Of a DNA stretch of 64,000 nucleotides, positions 43,161 through 54,244 are shown one piece after another (within the stretch, counting starts at the first letter, position 1; the number at the start of each line of letters is the position of its first letter). The stretch spans positions 1,178,001 to 1,242,000 of the forward strand of contig SKCR01007823.1 of the NCBI GenBank assembly GCA_019454045.1. Direction: 5' to 3'. The DNA comes from Zanthoxylum bungeanum (lineage: Eukaryota; Streptophyta; Magnoliopsida; Sapindales; Rutaceae). The translations under genes and the position numbers were made by a program. A model generated the notes under the pieces. The model did not search any database, was not told the origin of the DNA, and saw only the letters and a list, made by a program, of their open reading frames with translations.

Positions 43161-44935
43161 GTGAGATGAAAGAACAAAGTGAAGAGGACACAGTGGATCA
43201 ATTGGATCAAATTGAGCAGCATGATGAAACACCACAAGACACATTGGCCAACTATCAGCTAGCAAGAGACAGAAGTAGGAGGCAGGTAAGACCTCCTACC
43301 AGGTATGATTACTCAACTAATGATTTGTATTTCTGTGCATTAATATCAAGTCATGAAATAAATAGAATAGAGCCTGCTAGCTTAGGAGAGGCACTAAGAT
43401 CTACTCATAAACTTGAATGGGAAGAGGCCATGAAAGAAGAGATGTCTTCTCTTAGGAAAAACCAAACTTGGACTTTAGTTCCTAAACCTAAAAATCAGAA
43501 GTTGGTTGAGTGTAAGTGGTTGTTTAAGGTCAAAGAATGACTACTGCCTAGTGACCCTGTTAGGTTTAAAGCCAGACTTGTAGCAAAAAGATTTACTCAA
43601 AGGGAAGGGGTAGACTATAATGAAATTTTCTCGCCCGTAGTTAAATTTAAAACTATTAGAATGATGTTAGCTCTAGTAGTGCAGTATAATCTCGAATTTG
43701 AACAATTGGATGTAAAAAATGATTTTCTATATGGAGAATTAGAAGAGAAAATTTATATGTCTCAGCCTTCAGGATTTATAGATAAAAACCATCATGAGTA
43801 TGTTTGTCTGCTTAATAAATCCTTATATGGTCTTAAACAGTCACCTAGGCAATGGTACAAAAGATTTGATACATTTGTGCTTAGTATTGGATTCGTAAGA
43901 AGTAAATATGATAGTTGCTTCTATTTCATGTTTAATGATAAATGTCCTGTATACTTGTTATTGTATGTTGATGACATGCTTCTAATCTCTGATTCAATGA
44001 ATGCTATTAACAGTCTTAAGAAGCAGTTGAATAGTAAATTTGACATGAAAGACCTAGGTAGTGCAAAGAGAATCCTAGGTATGACCATTGATAGAGATAT
44101 AAGTAAAAATTGTCTTAAAATACATCAGTCCACATATTTGCAAAATGTAGCATCTAGATTTGGGGTAAGTGGTTGTAAGCCTGTAAGTCAACCTCTTGCG
44201 AGTCATTTCATTTTATCTAAATTCCAAAGTCCTACTAATAGGTCTGAGATAATTAAAATGGAAACTGTACCTTATGCAAATGCTATAGGTTCCGTGATGT
44301 ATGTCATGATTAGTACTAGACCTGATTTGTCATATGTTGTATCTTTGTTGAGTAGATTTATGTCAAATCCGGGTAGTGCACACTGGAGTGCTTTGCAGTG
44401 GTTGTTAAGATACATAAATACAACTGTTGATTATGGCTTATGTTTTAACAAATCTAACGCTTTAGACTTGGTAGGGTATGTTGATTCTGATTTTTCAGGT
44501 GACAAAGACTCAAGAAAGTCAACTACAGCATACTATTTCACACTTGGTGGAAATTGCATCAGCTGGAAGTCAAACCTGCAACCGTTAGTTACACTCTAAA
44601 CTACCGAAGCTGAATACATAGCCATAACTGATGTGTTCAAGGAAGCCATTTGGCTTCAGGGTATCTTAACCGAAATACAACAACTGCAGGGTAAGACAGT
44701 TGTGTATTCTGACAGTCAGAGTGCAATACAATTGAGCAAAAATCCAGTACATCATGAGAGAACTAAGCATGTGGATGTAAAATATCATTTTGTTCGGGAA
44801 ATCATCTCAAGTGGTAAGATTGAGATCAAGAAGGTCCCAAATGAGGATAACCCATCTGACATGGGGACAAAAATTGTGACTACTACCAAACTCTCCCACT
44901 GCATGAAGCTGTTGCATGTGGGAGTTGGCTGACCT
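43157..44935 (+). pseudogene. Copia-4 reverse transcriptase and RNase H
   Basis: One frame, broken by TGA at 43538-43540 and TAA at 44597-44599. Blocks in order: [77 protein letters not shown], the catalytic YLLLYVDDMLLISDS (intact YVDD), FDMKDLGSAKRILGM, TRPDLSYVVSLLSRFMSNP, then RNase H with VGYVDSDFSGDKDSRKSTTA, CISWKSNLQ, TEAEYIAITDVFKEAIW, VYSDSQSAIQLSKNP and KHVDVKYHFVREI. It ends at 44932-44934, about 110 bp before the polypurine tract. Apart from the stops, catalytic residues are preserved. Confidence 0.95.
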
Positions 44936-45035
44936 TACAGCCGACATGAACAATGATGGAAGTAAGTGAGTTTGCTGCGTTATCTTGACCCTAATGTATG
45001 CTGATATTTGGATGGAAGCGATGGGTTTTAAGGCT

Positions 45036-45048
45036 TCAAGGTGGAGAT
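45036..45048 (+). promoter_or_regulatory. Polypurine tract of Copia-4
   Basis: AAGGTGGAGAT precedes the TGTAAAATG start of the 3' LTR. Confidence 0.85.
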
Positions 45049-45579
45049 TGTAAAATGTGAAACCTTACAACCGTTGGATGAGTGACACGTGGCTCAATCC
45101 CCGCCGTTGCTTTATTCCCCTTTTTGCTCTCCATATAAAAGCTGCTAGGGTTGAGAATAAGAAGGGGATTGCAATTTGTTTCTGTAATATACCTTTCTTC
45201 TTCTCTGTTCTCTCTGAGTGAAATTCCTTGGGCCATGTTTGTGTATTCTTGCTTGTTGATTGTAAGATTGGCACAGTAGAGTCTAGGGTTTCTGATTTTA
45301 CTCTTTGTTTGGGGAAAATTGATATTGTAAGAGGTGACCAAGGTTCTTGTGTAATCTTGACATTCATATAGTGTAGTGAGCTCCTTGATTCTGGAGTTCA
45401 ACGTGGATGTAGTCTGAATCTTTCAGGCGAACCACGGAAAAATTTCTTGCGTTCTTGGTGTGTGGAATGTTGTGTGTTGTTTAATTTCTCTACAATTAGT
45501 GTTTTTTCTTTTGAAGTGGCAGTGCTCGGCAAAAATCAAATTGGTTAACAGGGGCGAAAATGAGAGAGTGAATTTAACA
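45049..45579 (+). repeat. Copia-4 3' LTR (531 bp)
   Basis: It starts TGTAAAATGTGAAACC and ends GAATTTAACA. It retains the canonical TG and CA that the 5' LTR has lost. Confidence 0.94.
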
Positions 45580-45584
45580 GATAC
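45580..45584. repeat. Target site duplication of Copia-4, right copy (GATAC)
   Basis: Matches 39625-39629. Confidence 0.9.
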
Positions 45585-46331
45585 AATGAGATATTGTTGA
45601 TAGCGCCGATAAAAGGAGGTTAGCTTTATAAGTAGAAATAATGAGAGCTAATATAAGTCAGATTAGCGATTGTTTTTTTTTTATATAGACTATGAATTGA
45701 AAATGCTGTTTAAATAAAGAAATTCTTAATAGAAGAAATATTTGGCCATCGTCTCTCCAAAAATTAAGGAGACGTATGAATTTACTTAACAATCGTAGTC
45801 AGACAAGGACTTTAGGAAGTAGCAGGATATTGAGGTCATATGGACAACTTATGAGTAAAATACATCTTATGTGAGGAGAAAAGTATAATATATTTGATAG
45901 TCAAGTAATAACTGAAATGTAGGCCATGATCGAACAGTAGAGAAGCAAATGCTTCGTGGTGTAATTATTCTGAAATGAAACCAGCTAAGATATTCTTAGA
46001 TAATGAAAAATGGGTCTATGCAATCGACTTGACTGAGAACTTAGTTACCATAACAAATCGAATCTAGTCAATATAAGAACAGCTCGTAGCAGGACAGGAA
46101 TCCACGTAGACCATACGACGACACTATTAGATTACCTACTCAAATGTATATGTTAGGATCATGATTGTCATTCATGATACAATTTAATTCATGTTGCAGT
46201 CCCCAACTCTCATATTAGCCTTAGATTCATGTTGTAATAACCACTTTTGAAATAATATCCATGTCCATGATCATATGTTCTAGCCCACGGCGCATGTTTT
46301 CAGTTATATCCCTTTTCACGTCTCATGAAAT
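45585..46331. other. Degenerate repeat sequence right of Copia-4, no gene seen
   Basis: Continuation of the pre-insertion sequence from 39624. No coding signal. CGTCTC/GAGACG form a short inverted repeat at about 45750-45774. TGTAATAACCACTTTTG at about 46215 recalls TGTAATAACCC at 38753 and could mark the other end of the same relic. Confidence 0.4.
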
Positions 46332-46917
46332 TGTTGGAGTTTTGGGCAAAATACCCGGGTTACGCAACGGAAAGCAGGAAAATCAAATTTTCCCATTTCT
46401 TTAATTTTTCTTGAGTAATTAAAAAAAAAACTTATTTATTTTAATCACTCAATACTCAAAAATAGAAATTTTTAACCCACAAATCATAATTTCGGTAAAT
46501 TACCAAACAACCCCAAAACGTTTCATTTTCATCATTTTAGTCCTAGATTGTTCAAAACAAGCTTAGGTGATTTCAAATCACAACCAAAATGATTTGTACA
46601 TCAAATATACATGAAAAACAGAATTCTGAAAAAATTTCCAGATTTTTCAGTAATTACCAAAAGGCCCCTAAACTTTGCATTTTGATCATTTTAGTCTTAA
46701 TTTGTCAAATACATAATTAGGTGATTCTAAATAACTACCAAAATGATTTATACATGTCAAAATACATCAAGGAACCGAAAATGCCATATTTCCTCTAAAT
46801 TACCGAAAAGCCCACAAGTTTTCAACTTTGATCATTTTGGTCCAATCTTGTCAAAACAAGCTTGGATGATTTCCAATCAACCCCAAAATGATTTGTACAT
46901 CTTATATACATCAAAAT

Positions 46918-46919
<2 letters not shown>

Positions 46920-46998
<79 letters not shown>

Positions 46999-47006
46999 TA
47001 TATATA
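46920..47006. repeat. (AT)n microsatellite
   Basis: A run of about 40 AT units with one phase break near 46990. It generates YIYIYI frames on both strands that are not genes. Confidence 0.97.
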
Positions 47007-47516
47007 TGAAAAAACCCCAATTTTGGTTTAGGTTCAAAACCTTAATATTTCCAATTAATCAAATTAATCAAAATTAACCAAAATTAACACAATCCAACAC
47101 TTTAATCCAATCTCTACAACACCAAACAAGTCTCACCACCTTGAACAACTCAGGAACAATTCTAGGTCATCATTGAGTGGCCTAACAACTCTAGAATGGC
47201 AACCAAGTCATCTAATGACCAAAAGTGTGCTTATTAACCATTAATAAGCAAACTTTGTTAATATACATGCATATTACGTTCATTCAAGCTTCCAAACTTC
47301 ATAACACAAACAAAAGAGAGTATAGAAACAAGAGAACAACATATGTTGTAGCCAAGAACAAAAGAAACATTTTTCCTTCTAAAGAAAAATTGAAATTACT
47401 TACTAATTTGCAAGTTTTCTTCATCTCATTCTTGGTTTCTTTTCTTTTCCTCTCAAGTCTCCAATGTTTTTTGTGTTTTGGAAGCTTAGAATTATGAAGC
47501 AAATGAAAAATGAAAC

Positions 47517-47525
47517 CCTTATATA
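47517..47525 (-). promoter_or_regulatory. Putative TATA box in the minus-strand LTR-like segment
   Basis: The minus strand reads AGTATATAAGGGTTTC, a good plant TATA context, with A-rich sequence 30-60 bp downstream. Confidence 0.5.
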
Positions 47526-48660
47526 CTAAGGTTTGGACGAAATGGGTGTAAAAGGAAAAAAAAATTTGTAATTTTTTTAACATTTAAAAGGAAGCCAAAT
47601 TCAAATTGACTTCTTCTTCTTTATAACTAATACAAGTGTAACCAATTACACTTGGCCAAGTCCAACCATAATCATGACATAGATAAATGTATTTAATTAT
47701 ACTAAATATTTAACAATTAGATAATTAGATAATTACTTAATACAAATATCTAAATATATGTATCATATTTACTTTAAATATTCCATAATATATATATTGG
47801 TGACAAATGTCAAATACTTTATTTGACAAATAATTAATGTGTATTTAATAAAATCATATATTAAATCCAAATACACATTAATTTGGAAATGACCGAATAA
47901 CCCATATGCATGTATCTTTTCATTTAACCGTTAAACGATTTATAAATAATCAATATTATTTATAATAGTTGTCCTATTGCTCTACGAGTATATTTCATTA
48001 GTGAGACTCTCTAGATTCAGACATATCCGTCAGGAAATCCAATTTCGTGTCTATAATCTACCCACCCGTAAATTATGACAACCACGGATAAAGTCGCTGA
48101 ATCATACAGGTCGAGGTCATCGCATACGTATAATCCCCCCGTCACAGGTATTCAGATTATTCCAGAGATATAAATAAAAATGTTAAATCTCTATAGGTAT
48201 AATCTCGTCGACGATTCTATTAGCAATCTCTTAATAACACTTATAACTTACTTCTTCAGTGTACCACAGGCCCATGGATTTAATAGATTGCTAATTCTAT
48301 ATTGAATACTTATGCTCTGTACACAAAACTGACGGATCTTATCTTGATACGCACAAGATATCCTGAGGATCAATCCACACCAAACGAACATGTGGAGGTC
48401 TGATCTAAATAGATCGGTGATGTGACTTCCATCAAAGTGTGGAGGATACCTCATACATCCACAATGGTATCTCAAGTCGAAGGACCACTATGCTGACTTG
48501 ACTCGAGAAGAATCCTATTGATGGTTGTGTACCATCTATTAGGAAATCTTCGGTGAGTCGTTCAGTGTTTATCCAATATAAACACTTACACGTCTATACG
48601 AGTCTCCCCAGACTCATGGTTCAATGGGATAAACCATCATACCAAGTCTCGATATACGAC

Positions 48661-50541
48661 TGTTAGTGTCCTACACATGCCCAAGGTCTCTAAACCATGA
48701 TTTGTGTGTGAATTTATCAAGATAAATTGTGAAATACTTACATTGATCGGCTTTGAAAAATCAAAACTCTTCTTGAATGTAGAAGCTCCAAGCTTGGTAT
48801 TGAGTTCCAAACTCTTGGGTGAGTTTCACTATCACCTTTCTTTGACTCTCAAAGTGCTAGCTTTGCCAAAAATTGAAACAAAATATTTGCCATCCAAAGG
48901 GAGTGTGTTCGGCAATGAGAGAGTGAGAGGATGAGTGAATAGTGTATTTTGTTTTCCAAAAACTTAATACAAAATGTTGACTTCCAAAGTTGGTGTAATG
49001 AAAAGAATTCATTAAATGCAAGCCAACTACTCACATCACATGTCAAATAATTTGATGTAAGTTATGGGTCCCACCCAATTAAATTCCAAATTCAAGTTAG
49101 CTTACACAACACACTTTGGGCCCGGGTTCGTTTAATCCGATTAAACAAATTTTCCGTCGCGATGTAATTAAATCCAATTTAATTAAATAATAATGCCTAG
49201 CAAAATTATTACGAAAATCGCTTACGAATTAATTCTAAATTAATTCGTTCGCTTGAATTAAAATCCTATTTTAAATCCGTATTGAAATCCAATTTCAATT
49301 TAATATATCCGATATATTATTTTAGCCCAAATAAATAAATAAAATAGAAAAATCCAATTTAACTATTAAACTTATTTAATAGATTAATTCCAAATTAATC
49401 GCATTCTCTCTCTCTAGACGAATTTAATCCCAGATAAATTTTTGCCGTAATTAATCCCAGATTAATTTTCTCTCTCATAATTAATCCCAGATTAATTCTG
49501 TTCAAGTCAAATGTCATCGGTGAATCTCTGGGAAACGACCCAAGAGATCCATGGATATGTTGGCAGTAAATACGGGTCATCGGACTATCCGAACACGTGC
49601 GTACCCAGTACCACGTTCTCACCGATTTACAAGACATGGTTGGCTTCTAGCAAAGCACCGTGCCTACCCAATTCTCCATAAATATTCAACGAATAATATA
49701 TAATATATATCAGACGTAGTATACAATGTATCGGGTAATACGATCCAGTATCAGATGTCACATGCTAGGCCTAGGGCTGGAATTATGTCTGCCTCGTACG
49801 AAGCATATATCGGATCATTATCAACTAGTCTCTGTAATAGGATAATCATGACCTAGTCATACTATCCCGATAGCTGCAGAATTTAAGAGTACTAGTTATG
49901 TACCATGCGTGATCATCATCTCCATATGACTGAAGTGATACTCTCATCTTGACATCACACCCAATACACTACGATTCTCATTAAACCCAGAAGAGGCGTA
50001 CACATAACCTGTTAAAGCTCCGGATGACCAAAACCAAAGTATATTGATTGTCGCAAGTATTAGCGATGCAAGTCTCAGGTTAAGACCACATACACCTACC
50101 CTGATTTGGATTCCCATAGACACATAGTCATAATACCAATGGGACTCCAATGGGTTTATCCAGAGCAAGTTATTCCCGGTCCAACGGCTAACAGAACCTC
50201 ATATCATACTTGCATAAGTATCATATACTTAAATATATGAGAACTATGCCGTTAAGCTTCCATAACGCGCACAAGTTTAATATTAGTCTATTCCGCATTA
50301 TCGATTTCCAATCTCGATAATACTACGACTAGAGATATTTAATGATTAAACCATTTGTGGATTAATACTGTCTCATATCCTATTAATCCGGTACTAATCA
50401 TATGGACTTTTATCATTTATATATCCAAGTAATCCAATTACAAAATGATAAAAGAGCAATTTCTTTTGTCACATAGTTAATTTGTACAAAAACACTATAT
50501 CTTTTACAAATAGTGATGCTATGGGTCATAATTGTCCAACA
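48661..50541 (-). repeat. Copia-2 3' LTR (1881 bp)
   Basis: The plus strand runs from TGTTAGTGTCCTACAC to GTCCAACA. It retains the segment that the Copia-1 5' LTR lost, including inverted repeats with CCA or CTA spacers on this strand, for example CGAATTAATT-CTA-AATTAATTCG near 49230, ATTGAAAT-CCA-ATTTCAAT near 49290, GATTAATT-CCA-AATTAATC near 49383 and AATTAATC-CCA-GATTAATT near 49450 and 49480. Confidence 0.87.
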
Positions 50542-50552
50542 ATCTCCCACTT
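50542..50552 (-). promoter_or_regulatory. Polypurine tract of Copia-2
   Basis: The minus strand reads AAGTGGGAGAT immediately before the LTR start, identical to Copia-1. Confidence 0.87.
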
Positions 50553-51318
50553 GGCCTATAGCCAATCACTCAAGTGTCCAACACCTAAAATATGTACAGG
50601 TCGCTCAAACTATTGATGAGATATAGATTTCGTCAGTGGATCTGAAAGGTTATCATCTGAAACGATCTTTTCGATCTTCACATCGCAACGATGTGTGATC
50701 TCACGAATCAGATGAAACCGTCGAAGTACATATTTAGATCATTAATGAAACCGTGGTTCTTTAGCCTATTCTGTAGCCTAGCTCAGCTGCTAACAGAACT
50801 ACTCATAATCCAATTAGGAATTTATAGATCCAAAATCCTTCTTTTGCTGCCTCAGCAGCAGTAATGTATTCTGCTTTTGTTGAATCGACAGTAGTATCTT
50901 GCTATGAAGATTTCCAGCTCACTGCTCCGTTATTCAAATAAAATATGTACCCTGATTGCGACTTATAGTCGTCTTTATCGGTTTGGAAACTTGCATCGGT
51001 GAACCCAGTCACCTCAAGTTCTCCATCTCCATAGACTAAAAAAACATCTTTAGTTCGTCTAAGATACTTAAGGATGTCCTTAACATCAATCCAATGACCA
51101 TCACCTAGATCGGCTTGATAGTGACTGCAGATGCTCAAAGCATATGAGACACCATGTCGCGTACATGTTTGTCAATGTAAGAGTTATGGGAGAGTGCCAA
51201 CAACTTTTAGATCTATCCCACTAGATCTGTATTCCTAGAATAAAGGCTGTCTCTCCCAGGTTTATCATGGAGAATTTTAATGAAAGCCAAGCTTTCACCG
51301 ATTTTAGTATAGGAATGT
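50553..51318 (-). pseudogene. Copia-2 pol relic (late reverse transcriptase and RNase H)
   Basis: The longest open stretch is 50902-51138 on the minus strand: ILKYLRRTKDVFLVYGDGEL, TGFTDASFQTDKDDYKSQSG and NNGAVSWKSS, which is Copia RNase H. Upstream (51139-51318) the FILGIQI-like reverse transcriptase block is out of frame. Downstream to the polypurine tract the AEYI-type and adjoining RNase H words are broken by stops. Confidence 0.88.
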
Positions 51319-51980
51319 TGTAGGCACTGCATTTTTACGCATGTGAAACCCGATGAGGAGTCTTATTTGGAGACAGCTACCTTTTGAGTCACGAATGCCG
51401 CGGGAAACGGATATCGGAAGGGGGAATTCAGAATAAGCAAGCTCACTGTCTTCGTTGGTGCTGCGTTCGTTACTTCGTTCGAACGGGAAACAGATTGCGG
51501 GCGTTCGTGTAGCGTTCGAGGGAGCGTTCGAACGGTGTCGGTAATTCTGGTTTTGCTGCTAGCCTCACACCCAGCCCATTTAGCTTCCCAAAGCCCATAA
51601 AACACATCCCAAATTAAATAATTAAATATTAAATTAAATATTAAACATTAAATAAAACATTTAAATCATTTACCAATTAAAATAAACAATTACCAACTTA
51701 AACTAAAATCATGCCTAAATTAAACAATCACATACTAAATCAAAATATAATCATACCAAATTAAAATCAATCTTAACCTATTAAAGCCAATCATATATTT
51801 GACTTCCTAATCTAATAAGATATTTACCAATATAAAATATTTGTATTCCTAAACCAACACAAATTAAATATTACAACTTCCTAATTAAAATATCTTGTCC
51901 CCCCTCAACCTTGTGTATGCCTTTCTCACCTCTCCTAATTTGGAAATAAGATCCCTTCCCTTGTCAACCCTAGCCATTCT

Positions 51981-51990
51981 CTATATAAAC
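51981..51990 (+). promoter_or_regulatory. LTR TATA box, copy 1
   Basis: CTATATAAAC in GC-balanced context, followed by CAACCCCTAACC. Strong TATA match. Transcription would start near 52015. Identical sites lie at 54726-54735 and 57471-57480. Confidence 0.75.
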
Positions 51991-52853
51991 AACCCCTAAC
52001 CAAGGCCATTGAGGGGCTGGACAACACAATTGACACCCAAGCTCTCTCAAAATTTCTCTAAACCCTCTCTACACACCCAAAACACACACAAAAAGAAAAC
52101 AAAGAAACCACCACAAGATCACCACCGAAAACCAACCCCTCTAAACCTCCATACACCACCGAAAACCACACAAACATAGCAGCCCAAATCCTTAAAAAAC
52201 AGTAACTTAGAAAACTACATAGATAACCTTAAAAATAATCACCTTTAATTGCACTAAGAACCCACACAACTTGGAATAGTTCTTTGAAAACATTGAAACA
52301 GGTAGCCCGTGCAGTGAGCAGCAAAACAGGAGCCGAATAGGAGCAGAACGGAGTTCGAACAATAAGCAAAGCAGCGAAGCAGTGAGCTAGGACGTTGAAC
52401 CAGCGGACCAGAAAAGTTGCGGAGCCTTACCCCCCTTTCGATCTTCGTGGAACGTGAGTCCGAGAGACGGCTTAAAAGGTTAGACCTGAGGGTATCTTTC
52501 ACACTTATTTTCCTTTCCTGCATTATTTATTAAGTATTCCTTGTATGATTGTAATGTTGAAATGTGTGTTGTGATTTTTGAGTATGTAAATATGCATGAA
52601 TTATGATATGTAATATGTTGTGGGCATTAGATGAATGAGAGATGTGTCAACTCTCGCGGTATATCGGATGGAAACCCGGACATAAATTTCATAGCCGATT
52701 CCGAATGGACGGTAATATGATCTGTACTCGGGCCACAATTCCACGTACCGCTTGAGTAAACGGCACCATCTCTCTTTCGTTGTGTTGTTTTTTTTTGTTT
52801 ATTTAGTTTTCTCTTGAATTCAATATGTTGTTTATTTTTGTATGATTCAACCA

Positions 52854-53320
52854 AGCGCATGGGCTTAGTGAGTTAGTCCAAAGGTCCTCCATTTGTGAGA
52901 CAAAGAGCCGAAAAGGCCACCTTCGTGACACTACTTCGCCGCGCCGGTTGATGTATGTTCAGTTGGACGCAAGATACGTTCAATCGAGCATACTTAGTTT
53001 GATATTATTATTATCTTTATTTTCGTATGTATAAGTCGATCGAGCGCATGGGCTTAGTAAGTGTGTTGTGAGATCCCCTATGGGGAGGGGCTAAAAGCCC
53101 TTTACCACGATGCTTCGCCGCGCCGGTTGACGTGTGTTCGGATTGGACGTAAGATGCGTTCAACCGGGCATACTTGGTTGATATGATTGGTTCTATTCTT
53201 GCATGTATGATATGACGCGCATGGGCTTAGCATGTTGGTCTAAAGGTCCTCTCTTTGAGAGATCAAGAGCCCCAAAAGGTCACCTTTACGGCAGTGCTTC
53301 GTCGCGCCCTTTTGTTTTCT
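52854..53320 (+). repeat. Three imperfect subrepeats (GCGCATGGGCTTAG ... GCCGCGCC)
   Basis: Modules start at 52854, 53043 and 53217 (periods 189 and 174). Each holds GCGCATGGGCTTAG, a GGTCCTC or GATCCCC hairpin-like segment, AAAAGG or AAAAGCCC, a TTCG(C/T)CGCGCC word and, in the first two, CGGTTGA(T/C)GT. The same set recurs in tandem copies 2 and 3. Confidence 0.88.
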
Positions 53321-53349
53321 GTTTATGTATTGCATCAGGTCCGTTTCCG

Positions 53350-53665
53350 TTCGAACGCGTTCACGAACGCAACTCGAACGCGCATGTGTTTTTGCCTTAT
53401 TATGTGTCAGGCCTCGTATCCGTTCGAACGCGTTAACAAACGCCATACGAACGTGAGCTCTCTGTCTCATCTCCGTTCGAACGCGTTTACGAACGCTACT
53501 CGAACGTGAGCATTCTGTCTCGTCTCCGTTCGAACGTGTTTACGAACGCTACTCGAACGTGAGCATTCTGTTTCATTCCGTTCGAACGCGTTTACGAACG
53601 CTACTCGAACGTGAGCATTCTGTTTCATTTCCGTTCGAACGCGTTTACGAACGCTACACGAACGC
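53350..53665 (+). repeat. 52-53-bp TTCGAACG minisatellite in tandem copy 1
   Basis: TTCGAACG occurs at 53350, 53423, 53476, 53529, 53581 and 53634; after the first interval of 73 bp the period is 52-53 bp. The monomer reads TTCGAACGCGTTTACGAACG then CTACTCGAACGTGAGCATTC. It lies about 1.3 kb downstream of the TATA box, so is transcribed. Repeated at 56094-56410 and 58838-59155. Confidence 0.93.
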
Positions 53666-54244
53666 ACACACACTGAACTGAGTCTGTCTTATTATATTCA
53701 TGCATAATTGCCTATTAGTTGATCTTTCTTATGCAAATGTGTCACAATTCGTATGCTTATGCCATGATAACATTTGAGCATTATTTCTTGCGGTATATCG
53801 GATGGAAACCCAGACGTAAATTCCGTAGCCGATTCCGAATGGACGGTAGTGCGGTCTGTACTTGGGCCACAATTCCACGTACCACTGGAAAAGTGCCCAT
53901 ATGTGTACTTATATGGTTAATATGTGTGCTTGTGTCTCTTTCCTGAATGTGATATGCAAGTAAAGTTGTATGTTAGTTGCTATCTTGATATATGTTAAGC
54001 ATGCAATTTTGAATATGAGATATATGTAAAAATGTACACATAAGTTTTATTTTGCACATGAGAATTTAGAAGCATGATACTCTTGGAAATAAGTGTTACT
54101 TAAACTTAGTAAAATTATTACATGAATCCTTTCATTACAAGTGACATAAGTAAGGGACCATTCCGAACCCAACGGTTTGAGGTCTTCCCTTGCGAGGGGT
54201 GAGTGCGGCCTTAAATCTTTGTCCCGGTTCACACCGGGTGGCGA

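Larger units (their letters stand above)
39630..45579 (+). mobile_element. Copia-4: young Ty1/copia retrotransposon, plus strand, disabled
   Basis: 5950 bp with two 531-bp LTRs, 5-bp target duplication GATAC, initiator-Met primer site, full-length gag-pol relic and polypurine tract. The LTRs differ at about 10 of 531 positions by eye (close to 2 percent), making it the youngest element whose two LTRs can be compared here. Despite this the coding region has at least six in-frame stops and two frameshifts. Either it was copied in trans already broken, or it decayed quickly through substitutions, several of them C-to-T or G-to-A. Confidence 0.95.
46332..48660 (-). mobile_element. LTR-like segment of an unassigned Copia family
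   Basis: The plus strand starts TGTTGGAGTTTTGGGC, the reverse complement of a Copia-type LTR end (AACTCCAACA, as in Copia-1). On the minus strand there is a TATA box (TATATAAGG, plus 47517-47525) followed by A-rich leader sequence, and upstream of it AT-rich palindromes at 47808-47828 (9-bp arms, spacer CTT), 47832-47883 (15-bp arms) and 47940-47965 (11-bp arms, spacer CAAT). The upstream part is cut at 48660 by Copia-2. No primer site adjoins 46332, so this would be a 3' or solo LTR. Confidence 0.5.
48661..51318 (-). mobile_element. Copia-2: 3' half of a Ty1/copia element related to Copia-1
   Basis: On the minus strand a polypurine tract and a 3' LTR follow an RNase H and late reverse transcriptase relic. 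The LTR matches the Copia-1 3' LTR in order and many words (GACCCATAGC, TAGGCCTAGG, palindrome chain, GGTGATAG.GAAAC.CACCC, AAGCTTGGAGCTT). The 5' part is cut off at 51318, where the Tat/Ogre element begins inside late reverse transcriptase. No other part of this copy was found in the window; the remainder would lie beyond the Tat/Ogre element. Confidence 0.88.
51501..54244 (+). repeat. 2.74-kb tandem unit, copy 1
   Basis: It starts GCGTTCGTGTAGCGTTCGAG and ends CACACCGGGTGGCGA. It contains, in order, an AT-rich segment, a TATA box, an A/C-rich start region, two copies of a CGGTATATCGGATGGAAACC module (52660 and 53792), three GCGCATGGGCTTAG subrepeats (52854, 53043, 53217) and the TTCGAACG minisatellite (53350-53660). 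Confidence 0.95.

Noticed and set aside
46743..47037. YIYIYI-rich frames on both strands
   Set aside because: They come from the (AT)n microsatellite at 46920-47006. The same applies to the frame at 7319-7567.
52254..52523. 89-codon minus-strand frame repeated identically at 54999 and 57744
   Set aside because: Identity across copies reflects the 2.74-kb tandem duplication and not protein constraint. No known domain, and it runs antisense to the LTR.
53350..53665. TTCGAACG array as a CRISPR-like array
   Set aside because: The repeats are contiguous monomers without unique spacers, the organism is a plant, and there are no cas genes.
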